Shown one piece after another: positions 42,808-52,694 of a DNA stretch of 64,000 nucleotides (within the stretch, counting starts at the first letter, position 1; every line of letters starts with the position of its first letter). A program made the position numbers and the translations under genes. The stretch spans positions 390,659 through 454,658 of the forward strand of contig NZ_JACOGF010000002.1 of the NCBI RefSeq assembly GCF_014284335.1. The letters run 5' to 3'. This DNA comes from Undibacterium hunanense (GTDB taxonomy: Bacteria; Pseudomonadota; Gammaproteobacteria; Burkholderiales; Burkholderiaceae_D). Under the pieces are notes generated by a model. That model saw only the letters and a list, made by a program, of their open reading frames with translations. It was not told where the DNA came from and ran no database searches.

Positions 42808-44331
42808 TCAATACTCTTTAAGCGCCCGCCGGTACTGTATGGCTTCAGCCACATGGGCAGCCGTGATTTGTCCGGCGCCTGCCAGGTCGGCGATGGTGCG
42901 GGCCACTTTTAATACACGGTGATAGGCGCGTGCAGACCAGCTGAACTTGTTCATCGCGTTGCGCAGTAACTGTTCGGCACTGCTGTCGGGGCGGCAGTAT
43001 TCGTCGATTTCTGTGGTGGACAGCAGGTTATTGGCTTTGCCCTGGCGTTGCTGCTGGTGGGCAAAAGCAGCTTCCACGCGGGCGTGTATATCCTGGCTGG
43101 CTTCGCCATCTGCCTGTTTCAGCAAATCTGCGTGGGGCAGGGCGCCGACTTGTATCTGCAAGTCTATGCGGTCCAGCAGAGGGCCGGATATTCTGTCCTG
43201 ATAGCGGGCGATGTTGTCCGGTGTGCAGCGGCATTTGCCATTGCTGTGCCCAAAATAACCGCAAGGGCAGGGGTTCATGGCGGCAATCAGCTGAAAGCTG
43301 GCCGGGAAATCCGCCTGCCGCGCTGCTCTTGAAATGGTAATGTGGCCCGATTCCAGCGGCTCACGCAAGACTTCCAGTACTTTTCTGTCAAATTCGGGAA
43401 GCTCGTCGAGGAACAGCACGCCGCGATGCGCCAAGGAAATTTCTCCCGGGCGTGGCGTGCCACCGCCACCAACCAGTGCTACGGCAGATGCTGTATGGTG
43501 TGGTGAACGGTAAGGTCTGGCCTTCCAGCGCTCTATTGCAAAGCCGGATGTCAGCGATAGTACGGCGGCTGATTCCAGTGCTTCCTGATCGGTCATGGTT
43601 GGCAGAATACCGGGGAAACGGGCTGCCAACATCGATTTGCCGGTACCCGGCGGGCCTACCATGATCACCGAATGAGAACCCGCTGCCGCCACTTCCAGTG
43701 CCCGCTTGGCCTGCAATTGCCCTTTGACTTCGGCAAAGTCGGCATAACGCGGGCGCTGTACCTGCGAATGCGCACGGTGACGTGCCAGCTTGCTGTCATT
43801 ACCCAGCGCAGCAAAGTGAGCACACACCTGCAGCAATGAATCTGCGGGATAAATGGCGGCTTCACTGACCAGTGCCGCCTCATCGGCATTGGCGCGCGGC
43901 AGGATGAAGGCGGGTTCTTGTTTACTGTGCTGCTGGCTTTTACAGATGGCAAAGGTCATCGCCAGCGCGCCGCGTATCGGTCTTAATTCACCCGACAGTG
44001 ATAACTCACCGGCAAATTCATACTGGTCCAGTGCATCTGCCGGGATTTGTCCAGAAGCGGCAAGTATGCCCAGCGCGATGGGTAAATCAAAACGGCCAGA
44101 TTCTTTCGGCAAGTCAGCCGGCGCCAGGTTGACGGTAATCCGCTTGGCCGGGAAATCAAAGCGCGCGTTTTGTAGCGCTGCCCTGACCCTATCCTTGGAT
44201 TCCTTCACTTCGGTCTCTGGCAGTCCGACGATGGTAAAGGCCGGCAAGCCATTGGCCAGATGCACTTCCACGGTAACTTGTGGTGCATTCATGCCATTCA
44301 GGGCGCGGCTTTTGAGGACGGCGAGGGACAT
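42808..44331 (-). CDS. comM: ComM/YifB family Mg-chelatase-like AAA+ ATPase
   Basis: 507 residues: N-terminal Lon-protease-like fold (MSLAVLKSRALNGMNAPQVTVEVHLANGLPAFTIVGLPE), AAA+ core with Walker A MVGPPGTGKSMLAARF, Walker B VLFLDELPEF, sensor ELRP-like AMNPCPCGYFGH with a Cys-rich insertion (CPCGYFGHSNGKCRC), and the Mg-chelatase C-terminal domain. In naturally competent bacteria ComM is a branch-migration helicase for recombination of incoming DNA. Same strand as ubiK, 17 bases after it. Confidence 0.92.
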   Translation of the reverse strand: MSLAVLKSRALNGMNAPQVTVEVHLANGLPAFTIVGLPETEVKESKDRVRAALQNARFDFPAKRITVNLAPADLPKESGRFDLPIALGILAASGQIPADALDQYEFAGELSLSGELRPIRGALAMTFAICKSQQHSKQEPAFILPRANADEAALVSEAAIYPADSLLQVCAHFAALGNDSKLARHRAHSQVQRPRYADFAEVKGQLQAKRALEVAAAGSHSVIMVGPPGTGKSMLAARFPGILPTMTDQEALESAAVLSLTSGFAIERWKARPYRSPHHTASAVALVGGGGTPRPGEISLAHRGVLFLDELPEFDRKVLEVLREPLESGHITISRAARQADFPASFQLIAAMNPCPCGYFGHSNGKCRCTPDNIARYQDRISGPLLDRIDLQIQVGALPHADLLKQADGEASQDIHARVEAAFAHQQQRQGKANNLLSTTEIDEYCRPDSSAEQLLRNAMNKFSWSARAYHRVLKVARTIADLAGAGQITAAHVAEAIQYRRALKEY

Positions 44332-44348
44332 CGGCTGGCGTTTATTGT

Positions 44349-44591
44349 TTACTTGCCGTTTTGCTGTGCTTCGAGGGCAGCGACCCGTGCTTCCAGTGCT
44401 TCCAGTCTGGCGCGGGTCTTGGCCAGTACCTGCGCCTGTATATCAAATTCTTCTCTGGTCACCAGATCCAGTTTGGAAAACCCCTGGCTCATCATGGCCT
44501 TGACGTTTTTCTCGATATCTTTGGCAGGCGAGTTTTCCAGAACCTGGCTGACTTTGGCCTGCATGTCATTAAAGAAATTTTGCTTATTCAT
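44349..44591 (-). CDS. ubiK: Ubiquinone biosynthesis accessory factor UbiK
   Basis: 80 residues with the UbiK pattern: MNKQNFFNDMQAKVSQVLENSPAKDIEKNVKAMM, then VTREEFDIQAQVLAKTRARLEALEARV, a C-terminal coiled coil that trimerises. UbiK binds membranes and assembles the ubiquinone pathway. Placed before comM as in many betaproteobacteria. Confidence 0.9.
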   Translation of the reverse strand: MNKQNFFNDMQAKVSQVLENSPAKDIEKNVKAMMSQGFSKLDLVTREEFDIQAQVLAKTRARLEALEARVAALEAQQNGK

Positions 44592-44801
44592 TTTCTATCC
44601 TCTATCTTGATTTTGCACTTACATGGTGCAAATTTTCTGACGCCACTTTTTTGTGCAGAAAAATCGGTGCATTTTATTGGTGCGGCAAGGTATTACAGTT
44701 CGCTTGCCATTTTACCCATAAGGGAATGATAACGCATCTGACCCTGATGGTTATTGGTATTGCCAGAGGTATTTCGGGTACTACGTAGAAAATTGCGCAG
44801 T

Positions 44802-44817
44802 TGGCACGACTCCTGCT
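44802..44817 (+). promoter_or_regulatory. Sigma-54 promoter of the torF-glnK-amtB operon
   Basis: TGGCACGACTCCTGCT, with GG at 44803-44804 and GC at 44815-44816 separated by ten bases, the strict sigma-54 rule. Upstream, three GGTGC half-sites (about 44622, 44661, 44678) are typical of NtrC-binding halves (GCACCN..GGTGC). Together they indicate induction by nitrogen limitation via NtrC. Confidence 0.75.
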
Positions 44818-44930
44818 AACAGGGATATGAAAAGAAAATTCATGCGTTCATGCAGTGGTATTTGCAAGTAGGTGATGAATGCACCAAGGTTTAATTCGAT
44901 TCAAATCTTAATCAACTAGGGGGAAGCGCA

Positions 44931-45677
44931 ATGAAAAAATTAGTAATCGCCGCTGCTGTAGCCACATCATTCTTCGGTGGTTTTGCCCAGGCAGAAGATG
45001 CCAAGCCAGACAATGAAGTCAGCTTCAACGTCGGCGTAGTCAGTGAATACCGTTATCGTGCCATTTCGCAATCCCGTCTTGATCCTGCCTTGCAGGGCGG
45101 TGCTGACTATGTGAACAACCCTAGCGGTTTTTACGCTGGCACCTGGTTGTCAACCATCAAATGGACCAAGGATGCAGGTGGTAGTGGCGATATCGAATGG
45201 GATATCTATGCCGGTAAAAAAGGTGAGATCGTCAAGGACGTTTCTTATGACGTTGGTGTACTGAGCTACATCTACCCATCCAATGGCCTGAACAAAGTGG
45301 CAGGTTTTGCTGATGCCAATACGACAGAAATCTATGGCCAGATCGGTACCGGTCCTGTGTATGCAAAATATTCGCATTCCGTGACTAACCTGTTCGGCTT
45401 CGTCAACAGTAAAAACAGCGGTTACCTGGATCTGGGCGCGAATATTGAACTGCCTGAAGGTTACACACTGGGTCTGCATGTAGGTCGCCAAACGGTCAAG
45501 AACAATGGCGCATCGTCCTACTCTGACTGGAAAATCGGCATCAACAAGGAATTTTTCGGTGTCAACTTTGGCCTGGCAGCACTGGGTACCAATGCAGACA
45601 AAAAGCTGTACGTAACACCGGCAGGCAAGTTCACAGGCAAAACCACACTGGTATTGTCTGCAGTCAAAACCTTTTAA
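44931..45677 (+). CDS. TorF family putative porin
   Basis: 248 residues: signal peptide to GFAQAED, then SFNVGVVSEYRYRAISQSRLDPALQGGADY, a diagnostic TorF opening, alternating short beta strands and a C-terminal Phe (VLSAVKTF). It is an outer-membrane protein probably linked to ammonium or small-solute uptake, because its operon continues with glnK and amtB. AGGGGGAAGCGC precedes the ATG. Confidence 0.87.
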   Translation: MKKLVIAAAVATSFFGGFAQAEDAKPDNEVSFNVGVVSEYRYRAISQSRLDPALQGGADYVNNPSGFYAGTWLSTIKWTKDAGGSGDIEWDIYAGKKGEIVKDVSYDVGVLSYIYPSNGLNKVAGFADANTTEIYGQIGTGPVYAKYSHSVTNLFGFVNSKNSGYLDLGANIELPEGYTLGLHVGRQTVKNNGASSYSDWKIGINKEFFGVNFGLAALGTNADKKLYVTPAGKFTGKTTLVLSAVKTF

Positions 45678-46031
<354 letters not shown>

Positions 46032-46051
46032 TCGGCTACCAGGGAGTTCAC

Positions 46052-47647
46052 ATGAAAAAACTATTAAAAAATGTAGTGGCAGGGACAGCCATACTGGTCA
46101 GTCTGGGGTTCGCATCAATGGCAATCGCCGAAGATGCACCAGCCAAACCAGAAGCTGCTGCAGCATCCAGCGTCGCCGTATCGGCAAGCGCATCAGCACC
46201 TGCCGCTTCGGTAGCAGCACCGGCCTCTACGGCAATGGCAGCGCCTGCATCGGCACCCGTTGCACCCGCAGCTGCGGCTGACCCCGCTGCAGCTTCTGCC
46301 GCGGCAGCACCGGCACCCACACCTAATAAAGGCGACACCGCCTGGATGATGGTTGCCACCTTGCTGGTCATCCTGATGACTATCCCCGGCCTGGCCCTGT
46401 TCTACGGTGGTCTGGTTCGTTCCAAGAACATGTTGTCCATCCTGATGCAGGTCTTCATGATCTTTGCAGTGATTGTTGTGCTGTGGTGTATCTACGGTTA
46501 CTCACTGGCATTCACCGAAGGTGGCAAGTTCATCGGTTCGTTTGACCGTCTGTTCCTGAAAGGGATATGGGATCCGGCCAAGGCGACTTTTGGTACCGCA
46601 GCGACATTCAGCAAAGGCGTGGTCATTCCTGAATTTGCCTATGTGGCATTCCAGGCGACATTTGCAGCCATCACTTGCGGCCTGATCATCGGCGCATTTG
46701 CTGAACGTGCAAAATTCACTGCTGTGCTGTTGTTCGTGGTTTTGTGGTTCACATTCAGCTACCTGCCGATTGCCCACATGGTCTGGTTCTGGACTGGTCC
46801 TGATGCCATCAAAGATGCGGCAACACTGGCGACAGAAACTGCCAAGGCTGGTTTCCTGTTCCAAAAAGGCGCGCTTGATTTTGCTGGTGGTACTGTCGTT
46901 CATATCAATGCGGCGGTCGCTGGTCTGGTTGGCGCCTATCTGATTGGCAAACGTGTTGGCTACGGTAAAGAATCGATGGCTCCTCACTCCCTGACGATGA
47001 CGATGATTGGTGCATCTCTGTTGTGGGTGGGCTGGTTTGGTTTCAATGCAGGTTCTGCGCTGGAAGCTGGCGACGTTGCTGCACTGGCATTCATCAACAC
47101 CTTGCTGGCAACTGCTGCGGCCACTGTTTCCTGGGTATTTGGTGAATGGATGTCCAAAGGCAAACCTTCCATGCTGGGTGGCGCATCCGGTGCGGTAGCT
47201 GGTCTGGTCGCTATTACACCAGCTTGCGGTTTCGTCGGTCCTATGGGTGCACTGATCATCGGTCTGCTGGCAGGTATCATCTGCCTGTGGGGTGTCAATG
47301 GTCTGAAACGCCTGCTGGGTGCAGATGATTCGCTCGACGTATTTGGTGTGCACGGCGTTGGCGGTATCTTGGGTGCCCTGCTGACTGGTGTGTTTGCTGC
47401 ACCATCCCTCGGCGGTCAAGGCATTTTTGATTATGTCACCAACAAAATGTCTGCAGATCCGTATGACATTCTGGGTCAGGTCACTACACAGGCAACTGCG
47501 GTTGGCACGACCATCATATGGTCAGGTATCGTTTCTCTGGTTGCTTACAAACTGGTTGACCTGGTGGTTGGCTTGCGTGTACCAGAAGATGAAGAACGTG
47601 AAGGTCTGGACATCACCAGCCACGGTGAATCCGCCTATCACTCTTGA
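46052..47647 (+). CDS. amtB: Ammonium transporter AmtB
   Basis: 531 residues. A signal-like first helix (ends SMAIAED), an unusual Ala/Pro/Ser-rich linker of about 60 residues (residues 30-90), then 11 membrane helices with family motifs DTAWMMVATLLVILMTIPGLALFYGGLVRSKN, a conserved Asp/His pore (GTVVHINAAVAGL), and DVFGVHGVGGILGALLTG. It conducts ammonium across the inner membrane under GlnK control. Confidence 0.95.
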   Translation: MKKLLKNVVAGTAILVSLGFASMAIAEDAPAKPEAAAASSVAVSASASAPAASVAAPASTAMAAPASAPVAPAAAADPAAASAAAAPAPTPNKGDTAWMMVATLLVILMTIPGLALFYGGLVRSKNMLSILMQVFMIFAVIVVLWCIYGYSLAFTEGGKFIGSFDRLFLKGIWDPAKATFGTAATFSKGVVIPEFAYVAFQATFAAITCGLIIGAFAERAKFTAVLLFVVLWFTFSYLPIAHMVWFWTGPDAIKDAATLATETAKAGFLFQKGALDFAGGTVVHINAAVAGLVGAYLIGKRVGYGKESMAPHSLTMTMIGASLLWVGWFGFNAGSALEAGDVAALAFINTLLATAAATVSWVFGEWMSKGKPSMLGGASGAVAGLVAITPACGFVGPMGALIIGLLAGIICLWGVNGLKRLLGADDSLDVFGVHGVGGILGALLTGVFAAPSLGGQGIFDYVTNKMSADPYDILGQVTTQATAVGTTIIWSGIVSLVAYKLVDLVVGLRVPEDEEREGLDITSHGESAYHS

Positions 47648-48002
47648 TCAGATTCATTACAATAATTTGAAGATATACTAGTTTCCAAAGGTGTGTCAGT
47701 ACCGTAATCAGAGCTTGCAGTACTGAATTTAACAGGCTGTTCTGTCCTCCGCAGAGCAGCCTTTTTTTATGCATGCGGCACTACAGCATCGGGTTTGTTT
47801 CATATCGCTAAAGACGTGGATGCTGTTGATGGGTTGATTTTGACGGAACATCTGGTGCTGACTGCGACATGCAGCATGATGATTTTGCCGTTTCTGTGCA
47901 TTCGTGTTGAAGTTGTGACGTACATAAAAAAACGCGTTGACCCTTGATGGGCAACGCGTTTTTTTTATGGCTGCATGGCAGCCATCAGCCTTTGTCTACT
48001 GC
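47648..48002. other. Gene-free stretch with two convergent terminators
   Basis: The amtB terminator is GGCTG...CAGCC plus T-run at 47734-47767; the terminator of the minus-strand TPR-like gene is AACGCGTTG/CAACGCGTT with U-tract at about 47931-47968. Otherwise nothing seen. Confidence 0.7.
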
Positions 48003-49295
48003 TTATTTTGCAGGTGCAGCGGCTGGTTTGCTGCCGTCTTCCGGTACCAGCAACCACAGGCGGGCCATATCGGCTGCTCCGTCTGTGCTCTGTATGGATT
48101 TGAAGATTTCTTTGGCTTTTTCACGATTTTTTGCTTGCAGATAAGCCATGCCCAAATGCAGCTTGCCTTCGTCAACAGACTTCAGGCCGCCTTTTGCCAG
48201 ACCTTGTTCCATCAGCGCGATACCTTTTTCTTGCTGGCCATTGATGACATAGTTGTAGCCTATGTTGAGCAGGCCGATACCGGTTTTTGCTGACTTGGCA
48301 GACGCTTCACCCGCATCCAGGGTTTTGATATCGTCAGCAGCCTGTTTGTTGACGCGGTCACGCAATTGCTTGTGCTTGGCAGCTTCCTTGCCGGTACCCA
48401 GGATATTGGCAGCAAAGCCGGCATCCACGGTTTTCTTGGCTTCTGCGGGCAAACCAGCCAGCAATGCCAGTTCAGCCATTTCCACATATTGCGAACCATC
48501 GTCCAGATTATCTGTGATCAGCAGCAGGCGGTACATGTCCAGACGCAGACGGTCTGCGAAACCTGGCCTGTGTTCTACACGGTACAGCAGGTCACCCCAG
48601 TATTCTTTTTGTGGATACGTACCCAGCAGGCGTTCCAGCACCATGGCATAGCCATTATTGTCTTTCAACTGCTGATAAGCTCCGCCCAGCAGACGCAGGT
48701 TTTCCTGGGTAGGCTTGCGACCAGCTTTGTCATCTTCAGCCAGTTGTGCGTTCAATACCTTGATGGTGTTGGCATAATCGTTTTCCAGATAATAGGAACG
48801 GGCAACCAGATTGTTCATGCCAACGTTACCTGGTTCTTTGTCCAGATAACGGGTGGCCCAGGATCTGGCCTGCGCATATTTCTTTTCATTGAACATGGTG
48901 CCAGCCATGGCTTCGATCAGGCGCAGTTTTTCTGGTTCTTTCAGAAAATCTGTACTGATCATGTTTTCAAACGACGTGGCCATCATGGCTGAATCATTGA
49001 TACCGGAAGCAACCACGGCACGCAGGCGGTGGATGGCAAACATCTCATATGGTGTTTTCTTTTCCAGTGCATCCAGTGCATTGATTTTTTCCAGTGCCTG
49101 CGTATATTGTTTGGCGTTCAGCAATTCCTGAATCTCATTGAGCGGCTTGCCCATTTCAGCGCGTACGGTTTGCTGTTTGGCGGCATCTGCAGGCGCAGCT
49201 GCCTGTGCTTGCGCGGTATCAGCGGTGACGGTAGAGAAGCCAGATCCGAAGGCTGCCAGCATCATGGCGGCGAACAGGTAAGAGATTTTTTTCAT
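48003..49295 (-). CDS. Exported TPR-like repeat protein
   Basis: 430 residues: signal peptide (SGFSTVTADTAQA), then consecutive helical repeats with TPR spacing and A/Y/G patterns (AKQYTQALEKINALDAL, KKYAQARSWATRYLDKEPGNVGMNNLVARSYY, GKLHLGMAYLQAKNREKAKEIFKSI). A scaffold-type periplasmic protein of unknown role. Stop is followed by a strong terminator. Confidence 0.8.
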   Translation of the reverse strand: MKKISYLFAAMMLAAFGSGFSTVTADTAQAQAAAPADAAKQQTVRAEMGKPLNEIQELLNAKQYTQALEKINALDALEKKTPYEMFAIHRLRAVVASGINDSAMMATSFENMISTDFLKEPEKLRLIEAMAGTMFNEKKYAQARSWATRYLDKEPGNVGMNNLVARSYYLENDYANTIKVLNAQLAEDDKAGRKPTQENLRLLGGAYQQLKDNNGYAMVLERLLGTYPQKEYWGDLLYRVEHRPGFADRLRLDMYRLLLITDNLDDGSQYVEMAELALLAGLPAEAKKTVDAGFAANILGTGKEAAKHKQLRDRVNKQAADDIKTLDAGEASAKSAKTGIGLLNIGYNYVINGQQEKGIALMEQGLAKGGLKSVDEGKLHLGMAYLQAKNREKAKEIFKSIQSTDGAADMARLWLLVPEDGSKPAAAPAK

Positions 49296-49497
49296 GAATG
49301 ATCCAGATAAAAAAATGAAATTGCCGCATTAGGATGAGTACGACACAATGAAACACCTGCCGGGACCAGGCAAACTGGCAGGCTGGCATCGTCTCGCCAA
49401 TTCATGCCGGAAAGTCTTTGCATCAGTCCTTTTCCGTTCTAATCCCGTTCACAGTGAAGCTGCGGAATTTCGCATTATAGCCGAGCATGAGCCAGCA

Positions 49498-50106
49498 TTA
49501 CCATTTGCACCCTGTGTCTACAACGGTGCTGACCGCCAATGGGATGACAGCCAATAAGCCCAGGCCCGAAAAGGCTTTCAGACATTCCTTCTTTTCAGCC
49601 CTTTTGGCTCCTTCACCCAGGCGCTTTTCCAGCGTGTCGCTGCGCCGGTGGCTGGCTTGCATCTGCTCTATCTCCCCGGGTTTGCGCTGACGGTCCATCG
49701 CCAGTGCGGAACTACGCAAGGCATCCAGATCAAGGCTGGGGGTATTGTTATTATTGTCAGTATTGCCCTGGTCAGTTTCAACAACCGGGGGCGGCGTGGT
49801 GGCCGGGCTGCTTGAAGGGCCTTTAGCTTCCGGTGTTTGCCGGGTATTGCGTGCAGCAGGCGGCTTGGCGAGTGTGGTAATCGTAACAACTTTGGCCGGT
49901 GGAGTGTCCGTGACCGGTGGCTTGGGGCGTGGCGGCATAATGTTCAGCACATCCAGATAGGCCACCACATCATCTCTGGTGTGTGCTCTGCCATACAAAC
50001 CGGGATGGCGAATGGCTTGCCATAATGCTAAATGCATCAGCATGATCAACAGCAGCGTCAGCACATGCTTGCGCCCGGGTTTTGCCGATGCTGTCAAAAA
50101 TTGCAT
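49498..50106 (-). CDS. TonB-like membrane-anchored protein of unknown function
   Basis: 202 residues from the ATG at 50106 (AAGGAG four bases upstream). One N-terminal membrane helix (VLTLLLIMLMHLALWQAI), then a Pro-rich region (MPPRPKPPVTDTPP) and Asn-rich/Asp stretch, ending in a small C-terminal part with Cys. The layout recalls TonB/TolA-like energy-coupling or GspC-like proteins, but no specific family is recognised. Confidence 0.6.
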   Translation of the reverse strand: MQFLTASAKPGRKHVLTLLLIMLMHLALWQAIRHPGLYGRAHTRDDVVAYLDVLNIMPPRPKPPVTDTPPAKVVTITTLAKPPAARNTRQTPEAKGPSSSPATTPPPVVETDQGNTDNNNNTPSLDLDALRSSALAMDRQRKPGEIEQMQASHRRSDTLEKRLGEGAKRAEKKECLKAFSGLGLLAVIPLAVSTVVDTGCKW

Positions 50107-50174
50107 AATGCTCCTTTGCTGGTTGCGACTACGCCTCGGACAAGCTGAGCTTGTTAAAAGTTCATCTCTTGTTC

Positions 50175-50480
50175 CTAAGCGTGGCTCACGCGATGTTGTA
50201 CCAGGATCCAGGGTTTTACTACGACGGTCCAAAGTTGCCTGTCCTGTTCCAACCATTCGCTGGCCTGCGCATCGCTGACCCTGGCCAGTTGCCCACTGTT
50301 GAGAAGGGTCGCAATCTGTTCGGCACGGTCTTCAGCCATGTGCAGGGCGACCTCGACCAGATCCAGTTCGCCCGCCACCACCAGCACGGTGCCACCGGCA
50401 AAATGGCGTAATAGCTCGCTCCATGGAAAGCTGGCGGTTTCGAGATTGATTTTCGTGCGTAGATGATCGTTGTTCGACAT
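50175..50480 (-). CDS. DUF2288 family protein
   Basis: 101 residues with the DUF2288 core: FPWSELLRHFAGGTVLVVAGELDLVEVALHMAED and a LWTVVVKPWILVQ ending. Cytoplasmic, function unknown. A small element begins 18 bases upstream of its start. Confidence 0.87.
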   Translation of the reverse strand: MSNNDHLRTKINLETASFPWSELLRHFAGGTVLVVAGELDLVEVALHMAEDRAEQIATLLNSGQLARVSDAQASEWLEQDRQLWTVVVKPWILVQHRVSHA

Positions 50481-50501
50481 AAATGATGTAGTTGAAATAA
50501 A

Positions 50502-50780
50502 TAGGACTTACGCAAAACCGCCCCAGCTGCGTTGCAGCTCCCGCATTTAGTAAGATTCGGTACTAAAGTACTGTCTGCGTCGCTGACGGTGTAGTCGGTG
50601 TTTCAGACAACATGTTGTCTGCCGACGAAACGAACCTCCCCTGCAAGGGAGGTTTCCAAAAAGCGATAGGTGCAGTCGGGGTTTCAGGCAACATGTTGCC
50701 TGCCGACGAAACGAACCTCCCCTGCAAGGGAGGTTTCCAAAAAGCGATAGCCTTGCCGGGACAATTTTGCGTAAGTCCTA
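50502..50780. mobile_element. Small non-autonomous element C with TIR TAGGACTTACGCAAAA
   Basis: A 279-bp element with 16-bp inverted termini (TAGGACTTACGCAAAA / TTTTGCGTAAGTCCTA) and TA at both ends. Inside are two tandem 81-bp units (about 50589-50669 and 50670-50750), each with a perfect 18-bp palindrome around ACATGT and a CCTCCC...GGGAGG hairpin. It lies exactly at the stop codon of the pectate lyase gene. No coding frame. Confidence 0.8.
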
Positions 50781-52058
50781 TTATTGATGTGTGCCCTTTG
50801 ACGCACTGCTTTGTTTCCATATCTCATACTCTGCCAGCGCTTTTTGGCTACTGCTGCCATACCAGGCATAACCGTTGCGGCGTTCAAGGGAAATCTCCAT
50901 CACGTCGTCGTGTAAAGTCAGGTCACGGTCACCAAAAAGAGCTTTCCCATCGATCAGGCTGGTGTAGCGCGGCCATAACAAAGGGGCGCCTGGCTGTGTT
51001 AGCAGCAACTTGCCTTGTGTTGTTGCCCGCCATGACCTGTCCCGGATGGCATTCAACTTGAGCCAGGTGATACCGGCCTCAATGGCGTCGATGACTGGCG
51101 GTGCAGGATGTTCAATTTTCATCAAATATTCCAGCACGTTTGCACTTTCGGCACTGGATAAGGCAGCAGGCTCGTAGTTGCGTGCCCCAGTAGCCTGCAA
51201 CGACAAGGGCTCATATTGTTGTGCCCACACGGTAAGCTTGCCGTTAACCACCACCTGCGTTTTCAGGATGCAGTCGATCGCTCGTTGCAATGCCTGCCCG
51301 GCCATGGCCCGCACATCTGGGGTAACAAAGACAAAATCACCTTTTTCTTTGACGACATCAGAAAGTAACTGGACGACGTTGATCATCGCGTTATCGTTAT
51401 AGGTAATTGCATCGTGGTAGCCGCCCTGCAGAGGGTAAACTTGGGGCCAGCCACCATTAGGAAACTGGGCATTGAAGATATAGTTCAGACCGCGCAAAAT
51501 ACTGCTGCGATAGATATTGCCTGATGCACCAGTATCTTGAGCTGCTACGCGCGCAAGGAAATAAATTTCGGTAGTCGTCGCATCATTGTCAAATGTACCA
51601 ACCCAGCCCCAGGCCATATCGTCAGGGTATTTTTTGTCCTGTGTCGCCACGAAATGCTGACCAGGTTGGCGCAGATCACCGTTGCGCATCATGTTTTTGC
51701 TCCAGCCGCCAGCAGGTGTCTGAAAGCTCACAATGACATCTGCGACATGATGGGCTTCTTTCGTGGCATACCAGACATCGCGCTGCTTAAGCGGCATGCT
51801 CTTGTCACTGGAGCCAGATTCCAGTACTACTGCAACCGTGTGGGGGGCATTGTTTTTTTCGGCTTCGAGAAATGCCTTGTCTGCTGCCATCAATGCGCGT
51901 GACCGGGCGAGGTAGCCTTGCCATTCGGGTTTGTCTGCGACACTGTTCTCAGTGATTGCCCTGGCTGGAACAGTCTGCCCGACGATTGCCGAATGGGCAG
52001 GCAAGCCAGGCACTACAATAGTCAACGCACTGATCAGAGCAATGGCCTTCAGAGGCAT
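50781..52058 (-). CDS. Polysaccharide lyase family 10-like pectate lyase
   Basis: About 425 residues from ATG 52058 (AAGGAAACC upstream). Signal peptide cleaved near LPAHSA, then the PL10 core: [51 protein letters not shown] (carries the Ca-binding and catalytic region) and [12 protein letters not shown]. It cleaves polygalacturonate by beta-elimination outside the cytoplasm. A plant-material lifestyle may be implied. Confidence 0.85.
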   Translation of the reverse strand: MPLKAIALISALTIVVPGLPAHSAIVGQTVPARAITENSVADKPEWQGYLARSRALMAADKAFLEAEKNNAPHTVAVVLESGSSDKSMPLKQRDVWYATKEAHHVADVIVSFQTPAGGWSKNMMRNGDLRQPGQHFVATQDKKYPDDMAWGWVGTFDNDATTTEIYFLARVAAQDTGASGNIYRSSILRGLNYIFNAQFPNGGWPQVYPLQGGYHDAITYNDNAMINVVQLLSDVVKEKGDFVFVTPDVRAMAGQALQRAIDCILKTQVVVNGKLTVWAQQYEPLSLQATGARNYEPAALSSAESANVLEYLMKIEHPAPPVIDAIEAGITWLKLNAIRDRSWRATTQGKLLLTQPGAPLLWPRYTSLIDGKALFGDRDLTLHDDVMEISLERRNGYAWYGSSSQKALAEYEIWKQSSASKGTHQ

Positions 52059-52131
52059 AACAGGTTTCCTTGTAAAACAAGACAATTTGTCACCAGCGCC
52101 ATAGCAGGGGGAACTGGAGACGCTTATTTTA

Positions 52132-52233
52132 CCTAAGCTTGCTCATTGCTTGACGTATAGTTGCAGGTGTTGGTATGTTTTTTTGGATTTCTTGAATTTC
52201 CTTGAGGATGGCAATGTAGCGCACTTGTTTACT
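52132..52233 (-). pseudogene. Short C-terminal gene remnant next to MITE copy B
   Basis: A minus-strand frame ends LKEIQEIQKNIPTPATIRQ and AMSKLR at a stop at 52129-52131. Unlike copy A, the frame on the far side of the element meets a stop almost at once, so no intact gene can be reconstructed; this is likely decay of an unknown gene. Confidence 0.4.
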
Positions 52234-52523
52234 AGAACTCATTTCATAAATAGGGGTGAGTGCGAGCAAGGCGATTCGGGATGCAGTGCAAGGCGTGACG
52301 CGTAGCCAAGGCTCGTGCCTTGGCAAGCGCAATGTCACCACCTTGCGCTGCAATGCGCCCGCGAAGTGTAAATGCGGTCAGCTCCCGAAGGGTTTGCCTC
52401 ATAACGCGTGCTGGACTGCGTTGGACTCGTTGTCAATAGACCCGCTATTGACTGCCTCGTCCGCCTTGCCAGCCCGCGTTATGAGGCAAACGCATCTCAT
52501 CCCTATTTATGAAATGAGTTCTA
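52233..52523. mobile_element. MITE copy B
   Basis: A 291-bp copy of the element at 15028-15297, with the same TIR (26 of 27 paired), the same internal GTTTGCCTCATAACG/CGTTATGAGGCAAAC and GTCAATAG/CTATTGAC palindromes, but a different and longer left-centre segment. Two copies in 64 kb suggest a high-copy family in this genome. Confidence 0.85.
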
Positions 52524-52694
52524 AGAGCACGTTTAAGTTAGTCTGCAAATTGATTTATACAAATATAGGGCTTACGCAAATAGATCAATAATGCTATTTT
52601 CTTGTTTAAGTTGCAAAAACACTTCAAGATGAAGTAGTGTAGGTATAGCGGAAAAATCGCACGAAAAATTCTGATCGATGCCAAATGAGATGAC

